Assembly: GCA_036345935.2 (NCBI GenBank)
Contig: JADWOT020001577.1
Coordinates: forward strand, 186,001-250,000
Direction of reading: 5' to 3'
Source: Taenia hydatigena
Lineage: Eukaryota; Platyhelminthes; Cestoda; Cyclophyllidea; Taeniidae
Length of the DNA stretch: 64,000 nucleotides
In this document: positions 49,701-61,895 of the stretch, piece by piece
Layout: every line of letters begins with the position of its first letter
How positions within the stretch are numbered: position 1 is the stretch's first letter
Translations under genes and position numbers: made by a program
The notes under the pieces: model-generated
Database searches by the model: none
What the model saw: only the letters and a program-made list of their open reading frames with translations
Told to the model about the DNA's origin: nothing

Positions 49701-52700
49701 AATGGCTCTATTGTCAATGCACTTTTTATTTATTAGAACTATTTTCTTGAGATTCACTCCTATCCCAGTTAAAAGTGTCAGCGCAGCGAATAAAATTGTT
49801 ACTTTTGAGGTGGGTTTGGGAACGGCCTAGGGGCGGACGTTATTTGTCATCTCGGAAATGTTACTTCCCACCTCTCTCCGCGAACGCACAAAAAACAATT
49901 TTCCAAATTAAAAAAAAAAACAAATAAATAAAAGTTCGGTGTTTTTGAATTACCCATAGGAGGCGTGCGTATCATGAGTTTGAACTGAATTTTCCTTATT
50001 TGATCAGTTTGACAGCTGTGGAACAATTATGGACTGGAACATTTCAAGTATGGAACATTTTAGCGTCCAAGGGCACTCGTGAACCTTGACCCGTGGTGTT
50101 GAAAATGGAGAATGAAAAAAGTTTTCATAAAGCCCGCCTTTGGGAGACATTATTTGGTGTTACCCTGGGGTCCGGAGAGTGGCATTCGAAAATATGTTTC
50201 CCTCGGAACTTGATTCACTCCATTTATAATAAAATTTGTCCGAATTTTTTGGAAGAACTCTACTCGCTCTCTGCGATGGATAACAGAGCAGAAGACATCG
50301 GACCACTGGGTCCTCTTAACCAGCCAATTCCAACCAACCGATCTTTTGAAGGGTTGGAATGTGCTTGAATTGCGAAGCTCTTCGAAAAACCGCTCACGGA
50401 ACTGTAAAATGAATATTCACTTCATATTATGAAATAGAGCCGGGAGGGAAAGAAGCCTTCTGTTTGTTCCAGGGTCTCAATCAGAACATATGGGGAGAGT
50501 ACTTTGACCTTGACCATCGGCAGATGTCGTCGGCTCTTTCTCGTCGTTAAAAAGGGGAACAAAATCTATCCCACACCGGTTCAAGAAGTAATAAAATCAA
50601 CAACGCTTTTAGTCGCTGGTTCAATTAGCCCTTCTTATCAGATGATGTTTTATGCGATCGTTACAACCAGGCCAGGCGAAGAAACATCGTCCAGCAGAAG
50701 TGTGTATCACAGCATCAGCGCTAGCAGAAGGAGGAAGAGGAGGCTGTGAGAACGCACCTGTCCGTGCGTGCAGTTTATGGAGAGCTGGACACAAGCTAGA
50801 CGGGAATAGGGACAGATATGTCCTGTGGGAACGCATTTGTGGGTCATAATGTAAACACACACACACACACTCGCCAAATTCACATACGCAAGTGGCCGAA
50901 AGACGAGGCAGGGCTATCGTTAGGCCCGCTTTGTTGACAACTGTCAATCAATTGATGGAAAATGCTAGCACCGATGGGAATGGGAGGCAGAAAGCAATCA
51001 GCGGCCGTTCCCCTCTCTCTCTCTTACTCAGATACAAATTGCCGCCATAGCCTTTGGTACAGTTAACTCAGGTCGTCACCCCACACCCTATCCTCATCCT
51101 TCACAGGCATAAATCAAAAGTTGCGACTCTTTAGTGGAATAAAAACGCAATAAATTTCCATATAGGTGCGCTATTTTTGTCCCTCCTTAAGGCGAAAAAT
51201 TGCGCTGGAGTGGAGATGCCGATTTTCTCTACAATTAAGCAGCGGAGAAAGCCACTAAGCTTACTCATGGCATGTCCTATGCCCCGATGACGATGCACGC
51301 CGATTCAATTAAACAGATGGAAAGGGGATTTTAATGCTGAAGGAATCGCTACCAATAGCCCAGTTTTAGACAGTCCCCTCTATGTCTCCGAGCGCTTTGG
51401 TCGACACCCTCTATACCGGAGGCTTGCAGCAGCTATCTGGCCTGTTTCAAGGGAATTTTTAATGAAATACACCTCTCGAGTGTCACGCGATGACATCTTG
51501 TCATCATCGATCGGACGGGGGTTGGAGGCTGGCCACGGTTTGAGTCATCGCCACCAACGGAGGCTTAGGAAGGCATTTCAAAAACACTTCAGGGTATTAA
51601 TCATAGTATTAGACTGCCTTTTCTCTCCTGCTACTTTACTTTTGCCTACTTTGTCACTTCTTCACTAAAGCGCCAAATTGGTGTGGGGTAAGGTGAAGTG
51701 GGCAATGCTGACAAGTAAAGAAGACGAAGGTGGTGTTTTTAGAGGCGAACAGGCAAAAAAAGTAACCAGGCGCTGCTGGAGCGCCGACACACGTCTGGAT
51801 GTTGGTTGGAGTGGCATTGAGGCGGATTACAAGGATTATTTCCTTCACTCTTTGTCCGAATAGAGTGATTTGTAGTGTAAGAGAGTCATTATTTGAGTAC
51901 TATGACCTTAGGCCGAGTCTTTTACTCAACTTACAAGCTGTCGTGGTCGATAGTTATTTTGGGCTCAACCGATATATATAGGGCGCGTTAGATGAACCTA
52001 CGACGATCAGCAGGTGATAAAATTCATGCGTCACAGATATGTGACACTGATATCGGACGTCGCGATCCATTTAATTATACCTTTATTAGTGGGGAAAAGA
52101 TTTCAAATTACACTTTTATGTTAAAATCCGGATTGCAAAAGTAAAAAGAATTTTTGTATAGGAGAAAGTATCCGCACAAGTACCTTTTATCTACTATAAT
52201 TGGGCATGGGTTAGGCTTATCAGAAACTTTTTTGGTTTTAAGGAGCATTACTTATCCCATTAATTATAAAACAAAAAAAGTGACAGCAAATGCTTACACC
52301 TGTGTATTGCCGCAATTTTAAGGCTGGAATAAGGCTAGGACGCAAAAACCCCCAGATGGGGATCAGGTGTGGCGACTGCCCCAGTAGGGAGGAGGAGGGG
52401 GGTGGGCGGGGGAAGGAGCATATGCGGGTGATGTATACGACCAGGTGGACAAATAAAGTGAGACTCCATCATTAAAAGACTCTTAACTATAAACATAGCC
52501 ATAAAATAAACAGGACCACCCAGATTTGTGATAGAAGCCATTTTTGAGTCAAGGACGATCCGATCCTAATTTCTGACTCTCGGTCACAGCTTGATTGCAA
52601 TGGAAGAATTTGAGGAGAAACGTTCATTTCTTAAATTAATGACTGTCTAGTCAAAGCCATTTTACGAATGAACAATTTCTTGCTAAGACGGCAATCCTCA

Positions 52701-53507
52701 ATTCGTTCTGTCCAAAAGATTAAGTGTCTTCAATTCATGTCGGCGACTGATGAGAGGATACACGCTCAGGATGGTGCATTGAGGGGGAAAAATTAAGTCA
52801 ATAATCGCCCTTACTCGCCACCTCAAATGGACAATAAGTAACGAGTTTGGAAACATGACCTCTTGCGACAGTTAACTTAACATACCAGGCCACCTCTGGA
52901 ACCCAAGATGAGCGAATACAAAGCATAGGCACCAAAGAAATTGAGAAGGTCATGCGACTTCACCAGGCAGGTTAAACAGTCATTCTCAGCAAGCTAAATG
53001 AAGCTGTGACCCCAGAAGAGCCTTCGTCACTTTAATTGAGCTTCAAGATGTCAAAAGGGAGGCATGCAGTGCCGGTGAGCTTCTTTTACTGCTTGTGGAA
53101 AGGAGCGATTAACAACCAGCTATTGCCAGTAAAAGTTGACTTTAAGGGGGTCGGACGGGGCCTCCTCAGCATTAAAAGAATTTGATGACTTGAGTAAGTA
53201 TGGCAGACAGGTCAAACAACTTTCAAGGCGTGCTTTTGTTGGGGTACAGATTACAATGCAGTGGATTTTCCAGACCACTTGTCATGGCTACTAACCATTA
53301 GAGTTGGAAATAATTTAAGTACGACTATTGACTTGAATGCTTTACAAACAGAGAATCTTAGAAAATTAAATCTTATATCAAGTATAGAATGAATGGGTAG
53401 GTACTCACTACAGCATCCGATTCTGTGGGATGAGGAACGGTGACAAGGAGGAGGAGGACGGCTAGGTGGAGAATGGAACTGACCTCGCAGAATCTAAGAC
53501 GAGTCAT
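37774..53507 (-). CDS. Delta-type Notch ligand (DSL family), complete, 9 exons, 771 aa
   Basis: Role (known): a membrane ligand that activates Notch on neighbouring cells. Exons, 5' to 3' on the - strand: 53507-53409, 46773-46456, 44896-44848, 44776-44504, 43606-43552, 42907-42753, 42671-42490, 42171-41925 and 38711-37774; 2316 nt, all phases agree. Seen: signal peptide (1-~28, H-L-A-V-L-L-L-L-V-T-V); MNNL-like region (about 40-165, L-F-E-F-H-V and C-C-L-P); DSL domain C201-C244 with the family cysteine spacing x8, x3, x11, x8, x8 and the sequence N-H-Y-G-E-A-C and G-H-Y-K-C; eight EGF repeats (about 247-562); a Ser/Pro stalk; one membrane segment (about 607-635); then R-R-R-K and a 130-residue tail with seven prolines followed by Y-E-E-L (Tyr753). 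A seven-proline PPxY site could bind WW-domain ubiquitin ligases (inference). Exon 1 is assigned by phase, signal peptide and promoter only; intron 1 is 6.6 kb. Delta rather than Jagged is favoured by the few EGFs and lack of a von Willebrand-type cysteine domain. Confidence 0.9.
39756..40660 (+). repeat. Inverted-repeat arm A, inside Delta intron 8
   Basis: This stretch is repeated in reverse complement at about 61080-61895. The segment 39850-40370 differs at only about 14 sites by eye. 40061-40299 is identical to 61341-61579 reversed. Outer parts are clearly more diverged. Arm A holds about 110 bp (about 40449-40558) absent from arm B. A frame-shifting difference in an A-run and lack of a matching protein argue against a coding element. 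Type of element unknown. Confidence 0.85.
40574..40589. repeat. Perfect 16-bp palindrome GTCACACATGTGTGAC
   Basis: Exact self-complementary sequence within arm A of the long inverted repeat. Near-copies occur at 52030-52045 and 62573-62588. Confidence 0.6.
41150..41331 (+). repeat. Solo LTR-like repeat, family 1 (182 bp), inside Delta intron 8
   Basis: The best-preserved copy: starts TGTAATGCTTTG, ends GGGACGCTACA, and is flanked by GATAC and GTTAC (possible 5-bp target duplication with one mismatch). It contains CCGATCTCGG, GTGGCCATGTTGCCCTAG, GGCCTCCGGGCTATGCCAG and CCTCCTTTTGCCTTCC, shared with 20524-20711 and 24561-24735. Orientation is opposite to the host gene. Confidence 0.65.
44848..44896 (-). 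other. 49-nt micro-exon of the Delta-type gene
   Basis: Lies between a strong acceptor (TTGCTGCTTTTTAG, - strand) and a strong donor (GAAG|GTGAGC). It enters in phase 0 and leaves in phase 1, exactly what is needed to join exon 2 (ends GAG|GTGAGT, phase 0) to the DSL exon (needs one base). It encodes G-P-F-Y-L-H-I-S-M-F-H-L-S-L-V-E plus a shared D, which fits the end of the MNNL region. Confidence 0.8.
47660..47885 (+). repeat. Solo LTR-like repeat, family 2, inside Delta intron 1
   Basis: Starts TGTAATACTTATG and ends CCCTCTGCA. It shares ordered blocks with 20291-20513 (AGGCCAGAGGCGGGA, GAACTTGGTTGCAGAGCAGCG, CCCGTCCTGAACC, AGCAAGGGCGGAAAG). Short open frames on both strands here are part of the repeat. 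Confidence 0.6.
48587..48602 (+). repeat. (CA)n microsatellite in Delta intron 1
   Basis: Short uninterrupted CA run. A similar run lies at about 50854-50870, also in intron 1. Confidence 0.7.
50854..50870 (+). repeat. (AC)n microsatellite in Delta intron 1
   Basis: Short uninterrupted AC run in intron 1. Confidence 0.7.
52030..52045. repeat. Inverted motif GTCACA-GATA-TGTGAC
   Basis: Same outer half-sites as the palindromes at 40574-40589 and 62573-62588, with a different centre. In Delta intron 1. Confidence 0.5.
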
Positions 53508-53546
53508 AGTTCGGTGCACTGAGGGAAGTAATGAGACGGTTTCCCC

Positions 53547-53552
53547 TTTATA
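53547..53552 (-). promoter_or_regulatory. TATA box of the Delta-type gene
   Basis: The - strand reads CGGTATAAAGGGG, about 40 bp upstream of the ATG at 53507. A start site 25-30 bp downstream gives a 5' UTR of only about 10-20 nt. This supports exon 1 being a true first exon. Confidence 0.55.
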
Positions 53553-53610
53553 CCGTGCTGAGGTAGCAGCAGCAACAGCAGAGACAGCGAGGGTGGTAGT
53601 GGACACTTGT

Positions 53611-53952
53611 GGTGTGTGTGCGTGTGTGTGTATGGTCCTGAAAGAGGTAAACCCGGAGTGGAGTGGAGTGGAGGTGGAGAGGTGGGACAGAGGCCGTGCG
53701 TTGGTGCCGACAGCAGTGGAGTTATGAGTCAATTGCCGAGTTTCGTCGATTTGCTGGACGTGAGAATGCTCCAGCTCCTGGTTCTTCTGCTTCGCCTTCT
53801 TCTACACTTCCCCACACACATGTGTGCTGTAATGAGAGGGGGTGTGTGGTGTATTCACTCCTGCGTGGGTGTTTGTGTGTGTTGGTGACCAATTCTCAGT
53901 GAAAGTGAACTACCCTGCCTTCAACTTTGTGCCTTTGGGTGTGTGTGTGTGC
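53611..53952 (+). repeat. Clustered GT-rich microsatellites upstream of the Delta-type gene
   Basis: Separate GT runs at about 53611-53632, 53866-53883 and 53938-53952, with GGAGTGGAGTGG units near 53657-53675, all within 450 bp upstream of the promoter. Confidence 0.65.
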
Positions 53953-54418
53953 GGACGTATGAACTCGCCTCTGATCTCCTCCAACCAATAGTAGGCGTGC
54001 ATGGATGCACGCACACACGTGCGCACTTCGCAGGTTAGCCAATGAGAAGGGGCCTCCACTAAGCATACATACACTAGATCATAGCACTTCTGCTTGGTCG
54101 GTCTGACTGTGGTCTTTTTTTGCCTGGCCTCGTCTCTCTTTCGTTGGGAGGTGAGAAAAAAAACCATCCACACTCCGACCCACCGACTAGTTGGTAGTCC
54201 ACAAAGGTGGGGAAAAAGGTGAATGGTACCTGAAGTTACTTTTTTCGGCTCTCCCTTTCGCCTCCAGTTGAAAGAGGCACTCTTACAAAGCCAAACACAT
54301 TCTACTGTAGGGAGAAAAGCAGGAAATTAGAGTACTACTTAAAAGGTGAAACTGAATGGCTGGTGAAGACTCCATTCAAACAATCTTCTTCGTCATTCTT
54401 CACAAGACAATTGGCAGG

Positions 54419-54601
54419 TTATCTTGAGTGCTTCTTTTTTGCTGCAAAGACCTGCACAATGCAGGCGAATGCAAACATTAGAAAGCGACAAGGGGCTGCA
54501 TTGCAATCTCTGACGTTTCGACGCGCCCTGACGAATGATGCGGGTTGCACCTGGGCGATGCTATTTAAGCTTATCGGCTTCACGACCCGAGTCCACCTCA
54601 T
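54419..54601 (-). CDS. Candidate 60-aa protein with presequence-like N terminus (weak)
   Basis: Seen: from the ATG at 54601 the frame reads M-R-W-T-R-V-V-K-P-I-S-L-N-S and is rich in Arg and free of acidic residues for 30 positions, as in mitochondrial targeting sequences. A D-C-N-A-A-P-C motif and a hydrophobic stretch (R-F-L-M-F-A-F-A-C-I-V-Q-V-F) follow, then K-K-K-H-S-R and a stop. The reading frame is GC-richer than its surroundings. The layout resembles small one-pass subunits of respiratory complexes, but I cannot match a family. It may be chance. Confidence 0.2.
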   Translation of the reverse strand: MRWTRVVKPISLNSIAQVQPASFVRARRNVRDCNAAPCRFLMFAFACIVQVFAAKKKHSR

Positions 54602-57600
54602 TGCCTTGGCTTTGGATGCTAGTATCTCGTTAAATTTGTTATTAATCATTTGGAGATGTTGCAGGAGTGAGTATAGCCTAGAAATAGTTTAACCTTTGTA
54701 GTGTGTCACAGGACGGGTAATGAGACCTTTCATTTAAAGCAATCAATCAAAATGGCTTTCACTTCCACTTTCACTTCCCACACGTTGACAGCGCAAAATA
54801 ATCGGCTGAAAAGACCATGAATCTCCACTTCCACGCTGACTGGCTGGCTGACTGTGTGAATGATTGACTTGTCATATGAAGTACCACAAGCCAACCAGTA
54901 CAGCACCGCGTTCCTTCTGGTTAATTACTCACCACCTTTCCATGGTTCCGAGGTATCACCTCTTGCTCATCAAAGCATCGTTGCAGCGTTAGCAGTGGAT
55001 CGCACGCAAATGATGCAGGGTGATGGCAATCTGGTCACTGAGCGTTCTGTAACGAATACCAAGCAATCATGACTCCACTCAGGTCTTTCTACTCCACAAT
55101 ATCCAACATCGTATCAGAAAACGGATGGATTTAAGTGAGTTCAAGTGGAAGGTGCGCAAGAGCGCCACTAATGTCGAGTCGGTGAAATCGGAAGACTTGG
55201 CTTGGAAAAGGAGGCAAGAAATTCTATCCCAAGGAGTCGAACTAAGCCGTGAGAAGGTCTCACACCGCATTTCTGGATGAGAGGAAAGAAAATGTAGGAA
55301 GTGAGATGATGTCTCATTTCCATCCTCATTCTCATTGCCTCCATTCCCCTGATGGCATTTCTTTATGCCTCTAGTGATGGATTTCCACCTTTTCCTGAGA
55401 TCGAGATAGGACAGAACAGAGAGTAGGACAAGAAAGCATGAGATAGACAGAAACATAAGAGGCTACGACAAGACTTATTCTGGGGTCCCAGAAACAAGAT
55501 GCAGAAGTCGTTGAAGCCTTTTACCTTAAGTGAAAAGAATCATAACTGAGACGAACAATGGCAAAGCTTTCAACCAGTGAGCTTTTTCAAGGAGTCCTAT
55601 GCCTCTATCAACCACACAGCCTGACCTCTCATTTTACACTTTTAGTGTCTGTGTGGAGGTGCAAATTGTCAACTTGTCATTGACAGTTTTATAGGATCCT
55701 GAGAACATAAAATTTCTCATTAAATTATTGCTAATCCCCAATTACCGCAAATGCAGCAACTTCAAACTCCCTCCCCTCATTGTGCCACTGACAAGCAATG
55801 ACACCTTACTGACAACGATCTCAAAGCCGGTAAAACTCTGACCACTTGACAAGTTAATAGTTAAAATGTCTAAAGTTTGAGGCGAAAAATGCTACTCCTA
55901 AGTTCTAGGTGTTATTTTAACCTGCAATTTTTATATGTGCATATGTTTTCAGTCCTCTAATTCCCACTTTGTGGGACTGGAAGATCGAGGGTTAATACGC
56001 TTAACGCGTTTTCTCAGCTTAAAAGTGATTGCATAATTAGCTGGATATAAAGAAGAATTCTCATTCACATTGATTCCTTTTAGTAGTAATAGAATTACGA
56101 CAGTTTTTAGTGGAAAGGGGATGGAGATGCTCTACCTCTACTCTAGCAATCGCTGTCAAAACGCCGTAAATTGGGCAATGAAAACCTTTTTCGACTGTCG
56201 AATAATAAAATTCTAAGGCAAAATTATACCAGTAGACATTTAACCTTACTTGCCTTTACTGGATTCCTTAGAGGAATCGGCTCTTAGTATCATTATACTA
56301 TCATTGATGCCGAAAGTCCAGACGAGATTTACTACTGACTACTAGGAGGACATCCAAGGTTTGGCGCCGGTGTCCAGGAGAAAATTCGCCACCGTTGTCC
56401 GCGATTATCAACTACTTTAAAAAGCAAGAAAGTACATTAAAAAACCATTCTAACAGCTTTCAATATAAAATTTTCTAGCATTTAACATTGTTGTATGGGC
56501 AGATGCTGCTTTGAGAAAGTGCCTACTTAAATATATTCAGTTACCCTGTTAAAAATACAGGCAGTCAGCTTTGCAAGTTAAGAACTTGGGCAAGGTAAGG
56601 GGACCGCTTCTGCAAAGCAGAATAAAAAACAGCTTTAAAGAAATTTGTAAAAATGCGTAAAAATTTATCTTGTTGCTTTACCGGCTGATAAAGATACGAA
56701 GATAAAAGAAATTTCTGGAGCACCGGCACCACGCGGAGTAGTACCTTGACTATCCTTTATTAACCTGTGTCTGAACCTTTCTTTTGCAACAACTTTTGCT
56801 CACACTCTACCAGGCTTAATTAAAGATGGAACTGTGAATTCATAGACACATTATTCCTGTACACAGGGGACTTTGTGCTTCCCACTTAATTATTAAGTAG
56901 ACAATTTCAGGATCTGGGTTTTCCTTCTCTTCCCTTTCCCTTCACAAGTTATCACGTCTCATTAAAAATGAACCAATGGATAAAAATTACAGGGACCAAA
57001 TATATATCGTAGAGCCTTACAGATTGGGTCACACCTTTTTAAATCCAACAAATTAAATTGAGCATCGCAGATGCTTCCTCCTGAGTCTTGCATGGAGACG
57101 AAAAAGGCCGTAGTGCTAAGCTTAAACGTAGAGAAGAACTGGATATAGGTGGCTGTCCAGTTAAAGCACAGCGGTGGGGTTTTAAGTGCCCGCGAAACCA
57201 AAACGAAGGCCCAACCATATGATCAAAGCATTACAAAGCCCTTCTCCTCTTCGGCGTCCCTCAATTTCAGCCCTTTGCTCTGACCATCGCAACGTCGTTG
57301 GTGCTGTAGGCCACAACACTCAGAAACGGCTCATCTCAGTCACTGAGCCGATATTTGACAGCAACGTCAATGACTTCCTCGGTAAATCCACTGGATCTGG
57401 AGTTCCGCCCTGTGATTGAGGTAAAAGGAAATGTGCTGGCCATCTCATATCTCCGTTGCTAGTTGAAAGCTACAAAACCTAGGAATAGAGTCAAATAGCA
57501 AAGATGGGAATTTTGAATAGTTTCGTGTCCATCTCTCCTTTCCACTTCGTTCTCACCTTAGTACTGTCCAACCATAGTTGTCTAGTATCTATCCAGTTTG

Positions 57601-58224
57601 TAATGAGGTGTTCACTTTATTAACACTTTCAAACAGGTACCGTAAGCAGCTCCATCACGAGGTTTCTTATTTGCATCACAGCTAGCATAGCTCTGATTGT
57701 TAATAGCTTTTCTGTAGACCTGTAAGAGTCATTTTCAACACTTCTATAAGACGCCTTCAGGGAATGTTCCATCCTCAGGACATACGCTCTTCTTCTGTCA
57801 CAATAGAGTTTACTACCCAGTAATAGAAATCGAGGTAGCTATGTATAAGGGATCGGATTTGCTTTCTATTTCCATCACTGTAGCGCGCAGACTATGTATT
57901 TACTGAGTGGAAGTCTGTGAGGCTATTGGAATGGCCAAAAGGCCATATCGCAGAGCTAAAGTAGAAAGGTCGAGCATTAGGTACCCGTGGAACCGAAACG
58001 AAGAGCTAAGCAAAACTATACACCCATTGTCACTTCGATTTGGGCTCAAGCAAAGGTAATTTGAGCCATTCTTTACCATGAACACTTCGACTTCTCAGTG
58101 TTAAATCAGTCCTCCGAGGTGGAAGCAATTGTCCCCTCTCTCTCTCCTCCCTCAGCCTAAAATTTATAGGGTCATCCAGTAAGCCGCCTCAAAAGAGGAC
58201 ACATCTGTTTGGTTCCTCTTCACT

Positions 58225-58320
58225 GCAGCAACAGCAGCAGCAGCACACTGCAGCGTCTATAAATCACATCAACATCGTCGTCGGCATCATTACCACCACC
58301 AGTATCAGCATCATCACCGT
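58225..58320 (+). repeat. Trinucleotide-rich stretch (CAG then CATC/ATC units)
   Basis: CAGCAACAGCAGCAGCAGCA at 58225-58245, followed by ATC/ACC-rich units to 58320. A - strand open frame (58220-58558) crosses it, giving runs of D and L, with no domain. Confidence 0.6.
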
Positions 58321-61079
58321 AATTCACAAGATCAACCTCGATTTTGTGTCTTCTGGGATAGAGTGAAGGGCATTCACATGGAGTGAAACGGGGTTTCTCA
58401 AGCCCTCGGGGCGAGAGAATTAAAGGGAAATTTATTTCATTTTTAATACAATCTTTTTTTCTCCACCCTTGACGTACAAGGGATGTTCGCTTTAAATTGA
58501 GACTGTAAAAGTTTACAAAACGAGGAGGAACTTTAAGCAGCGAAAACTCCTTCTCCATTCATGCCACGTGTTACTGTAGGCATCCAGGACCAGCCGAATG
58601 ATCACGAATGACCAAAAATACGGCTACCTCCTCTGCGCACAGAGATGTCAAGTGGTTAGTCGCCTTTGTTGACAAGACACTTTGTTCTTTGCCGCACACG
58701 TCTGCACACGCCACTCTGTCACATGTCACTTTAGTTGGCAATGTACTGGACTGACGGCATCATCCCACAATTCATCGTAGAGGCTAAAATAGAGATCCGA
58801 TTTTCCTTCCACCACTGACAATTTCAGTGTCATTCGCTTTATCCCACTGATAGTAAAAGATGGTGGATTACGAACTTAGCGGACAAGAAGGTGAAGAAAT
58901 ACACAGCACATTTTAGTCATTTTGGGCAGACTTGTGTTTTGTGAAGCAAAAGAAAGGTTACTGGGTAGAAGCGGTGGAGGAGAGAAAACTCCGCTTTGAA
59001 GTTTGTTACAGGTATTTGCGTCGATTGCGGTGACGAAGTGCGTAGTGTTGCTTCAAGTGGGGAGAGCTAAATAATTTGGACAGACTAATTCAGCCTAGCC
59101 AGAGGGAATTCGTGCAAGCAAAAGTAAAATTGAGAAAGCCGAGCAGAACAAAAATCTCTTAATTCAGAGTTCTGTCATCATTTTAACTCTACTGGCCTGG
59201 CGCACCGAAGTTCTGGCCTCACCTTTGGGATGTTCATAGTCTGAGGGTAAATGCATTTCTTGCGGAGCTCGGACTTCTGGCGGTGCGTGATTTACTTCTC
59301 AATCAGATTCTAGCTGCAAATGTTCCATAAGGTGTTGCGAAATCGCCTCATTCGTTCGGCTGATGATGAGTTTATAAGGAAAGGCCTTGGCTGCCACTAA
59401 TTCAAGTGTTTATTCCTTCTTCTTGCAATGCGGAATCATTTCTGGACCCGTAAAATGTAGCCTATCGTGCACTCTCCTACAGCAATGAAAGGAGAGATCA
59501 ATGGCCTACTTGTTATTCGCCATCGTCAACAAATATATGGACCGACTTGCATTTTCACCTCTACTAAACAAGAGCGATGTCTGCTCAATCCCCCACAATG
59601 CTTTGAGTGGATCGGAAATCTGCTTATCATAAAATTATGAAGCTTTAAGACCATCAACACATTAATCCTGTAGGTTTATGCCTTAAAAGAGCCTCCTCCT
59701 TTAGTGGCGTTTTATGATGGTGGGCCTGTGATCGTCACCACGCGCCATGTCCGCCTTTTAGCTCAGTGCTGTAAAACCGATGAGGTGAGTCAAGGAGAGG
59801 GACGTGATTTTTTGCCGCATAGCACCTCAAAACGGCACACTTACAGTTTGATAAAAAAAAGACTATCGCTGTGATTTCAAAGAATGTGCACTGAGGTGGT
59901 AGAAGAGTAGAGGGCTGGGGTTAACAGCTAATCAGACTTCCATTGGACCGGGTACAGGGTCAAAACGTCATCTTATCCACAATTAATGTCTCGTAAAGAG
60001 ACTCTTGAAAAACTAGCACTAGGACAGAGATGCTTCTCCGTTCTAACAGTAATAGCAACACTTAGACTACCGGAATAACCAACCGAATGGCTGCCTAAGA
60101 ACAGGGAAATGCAACTCCTCTTGAAGTAAGAATCCTCCACATCCACTATTGTCTCCAACGGGATGATGAAATTGGCTGTCAACAACACATGAAAGTCAAA
60201 TCACACGACAGCATCCACGTGTGAAGCGAGGGAGCAGATAAGATCTGGAACTGGTAACCACTGACATCATATCTTGTAACCAAGACACAACGACTAACCA
60301 GAAAGTATCTATCTGGCTGACAATGTCACTACACCTAATCAGTGTGCAATTTCGAAATGTTTAAAGAGAAGTAAGCAGGTGGGTAGAAAGGTGGCTAGAA
60401 AAACAGGGAAGAGGTACTAATAAAAGAGTGAATGCTACACTCGAGGAAAGTACCAGCAAGATCAAAGGAAGTCGACGTGGGGACAAGTTGATGGAGGCGA
60501 AATTTCACATGTGAGTGATGCACTCTTATCAAGCCGTTAAATATCATCTATGAGGTGGCTACTTGCCAAAAGGAGGCTTTGCTTTATTGTCCCTTTTTTA
60601 TTCCATATTATGCACTTAGAGAGGCGCGTACTCTTGCCGATTCCTTGAGACACTGGGAGTGGGTGGAAAAAAATAGTTCAGCTGTGACATGCACTTTTAC
60701 TTACTGGACGAACACCTGCAGATAAGTTAAGGCAGAATTGTAGCGTCAACTCACTTAGTACCTGGTCAAAACTAGTTAATACGCTTTTGGGGGTAGAACT
60801 GGCCAATCAGAACAAAAGTGCCCAAATGACCTGACCTTAATTTCAACAATGCAACCGTCGGGGTACTTTGATTGCTGGCTTATGGATGTTAGGTTTTCAT
60901 ACTTGAAAATTGCTCAAGTCATTCAAAAAATATGAATAATTTTATAAGCTGTCCGAAGAAATGTCTGAGGGCAATGCAAAGTTTATGGATGGGGAAGTTG
61001 GATACTAAACGGTTTGCCTAGCCGGTCTGTGAAGAGAACCCACCACCTCCTCTTTAATCCACTCATCCTCCAACTCAGA

Positions 61080-61895
61080 ATGCTCAATGCTTGTTATCTT
61101 GTTCGATACCTTAATGAAAGGCTAGCACTAAAATTTGTGACCTTGTGTCACACATAAGCCACGCTAATTTCCGACTGTTTGCTATGAGGGGCTTCAGATT
61201 CTCACCTTCCCTCTCTCACCGCTTCGCCAGCCTCTTCTCACTCTATATGGTGGATTTAATTTTGACTTAAATCAGGTATGAAGGCTGTCATTTTCTTCCG
61301 AAAATAAGATTTGTATTCTGACATAGCGTGCAGAAAATTTGTTCATCCATCTACTGATTGATGAATGGTCAGCTTTTCCAAATTGGCATTGGGTGCATGC
61401 TTCAATGCCTCAAGAGAAAATGGGTGAACCCGATCGCATAAATCCTGACTTGATGAGCCCTTAAATGTCTCAGAATCTCGCTAAAGCAGAATTGTGCCAT
61501 TTGACCTCCACAAAAATAATTCGTTTTATTCCTGTAGAGGTCATTTTGACTTGCCAGGCCTTTCATAAGTGAACCTATCAGGTTACTGAAGGCACCTTTT
61601 TTTGCTTTTTAACAATTAACACCAATGAACCGGATGTTTCGTCTATTAGTTACCTTTCGAATTTCTACTCAGCTCAGGTATTCGGCCTGGTTGGTTGCGA
61701 TGGCTTCATGTTAATGGTGGGTAGTGGCATAACAAGCATATCAATGTTTACAGAAACTGCCTACACGTCACAAGGCGTGGGTGGACCCGCGTCATGGTGT
61801 TATCGGTGGGAAACTTTTTGTTGTGTCCTCCACCGATCGCCTTCTTCCCGTAGGACCTCAAATCGGAAGTCCTAGGTTGAACTTAGTCACCTAAA
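61080..61895 (-). repeat. Inverted-repeat arm B
   Basis: Reverse-complement partner of arm A (39756-40660). 61341-61579 is identical to A's 40299-40061 by eye. Outer flanks (for example 61195-61260 and 61800-61895) are only about 80-85% similar. Arm B has one half of the GTCACACAT palindrome (61146-61155). Confidence 0.85.

Larger units (their letters stand above)
53953..61079. other. Gene-poor stretch upstream of the Delta-type gene
   Basis: No convincing gene. It contains a small candidate open frame (54419-54601 -) and triplet-rich DNA (58225-58320), listed separately. Other open frames of up to 125 codons (55079-55456 -) are not recognisable. Confidence 0.45.

Noticed and set aside
55079..55456. 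125-codon open frame (-) starting with a hydrophobic segment
   Set aside because: No family resemblance, no promoter or splice support, and ordinary composition. Probably chance.
59757..59800. A-box-like TTAGCTCAGTGCTG
   Set aside because: No B-box at the right distance and no cloverleaf.
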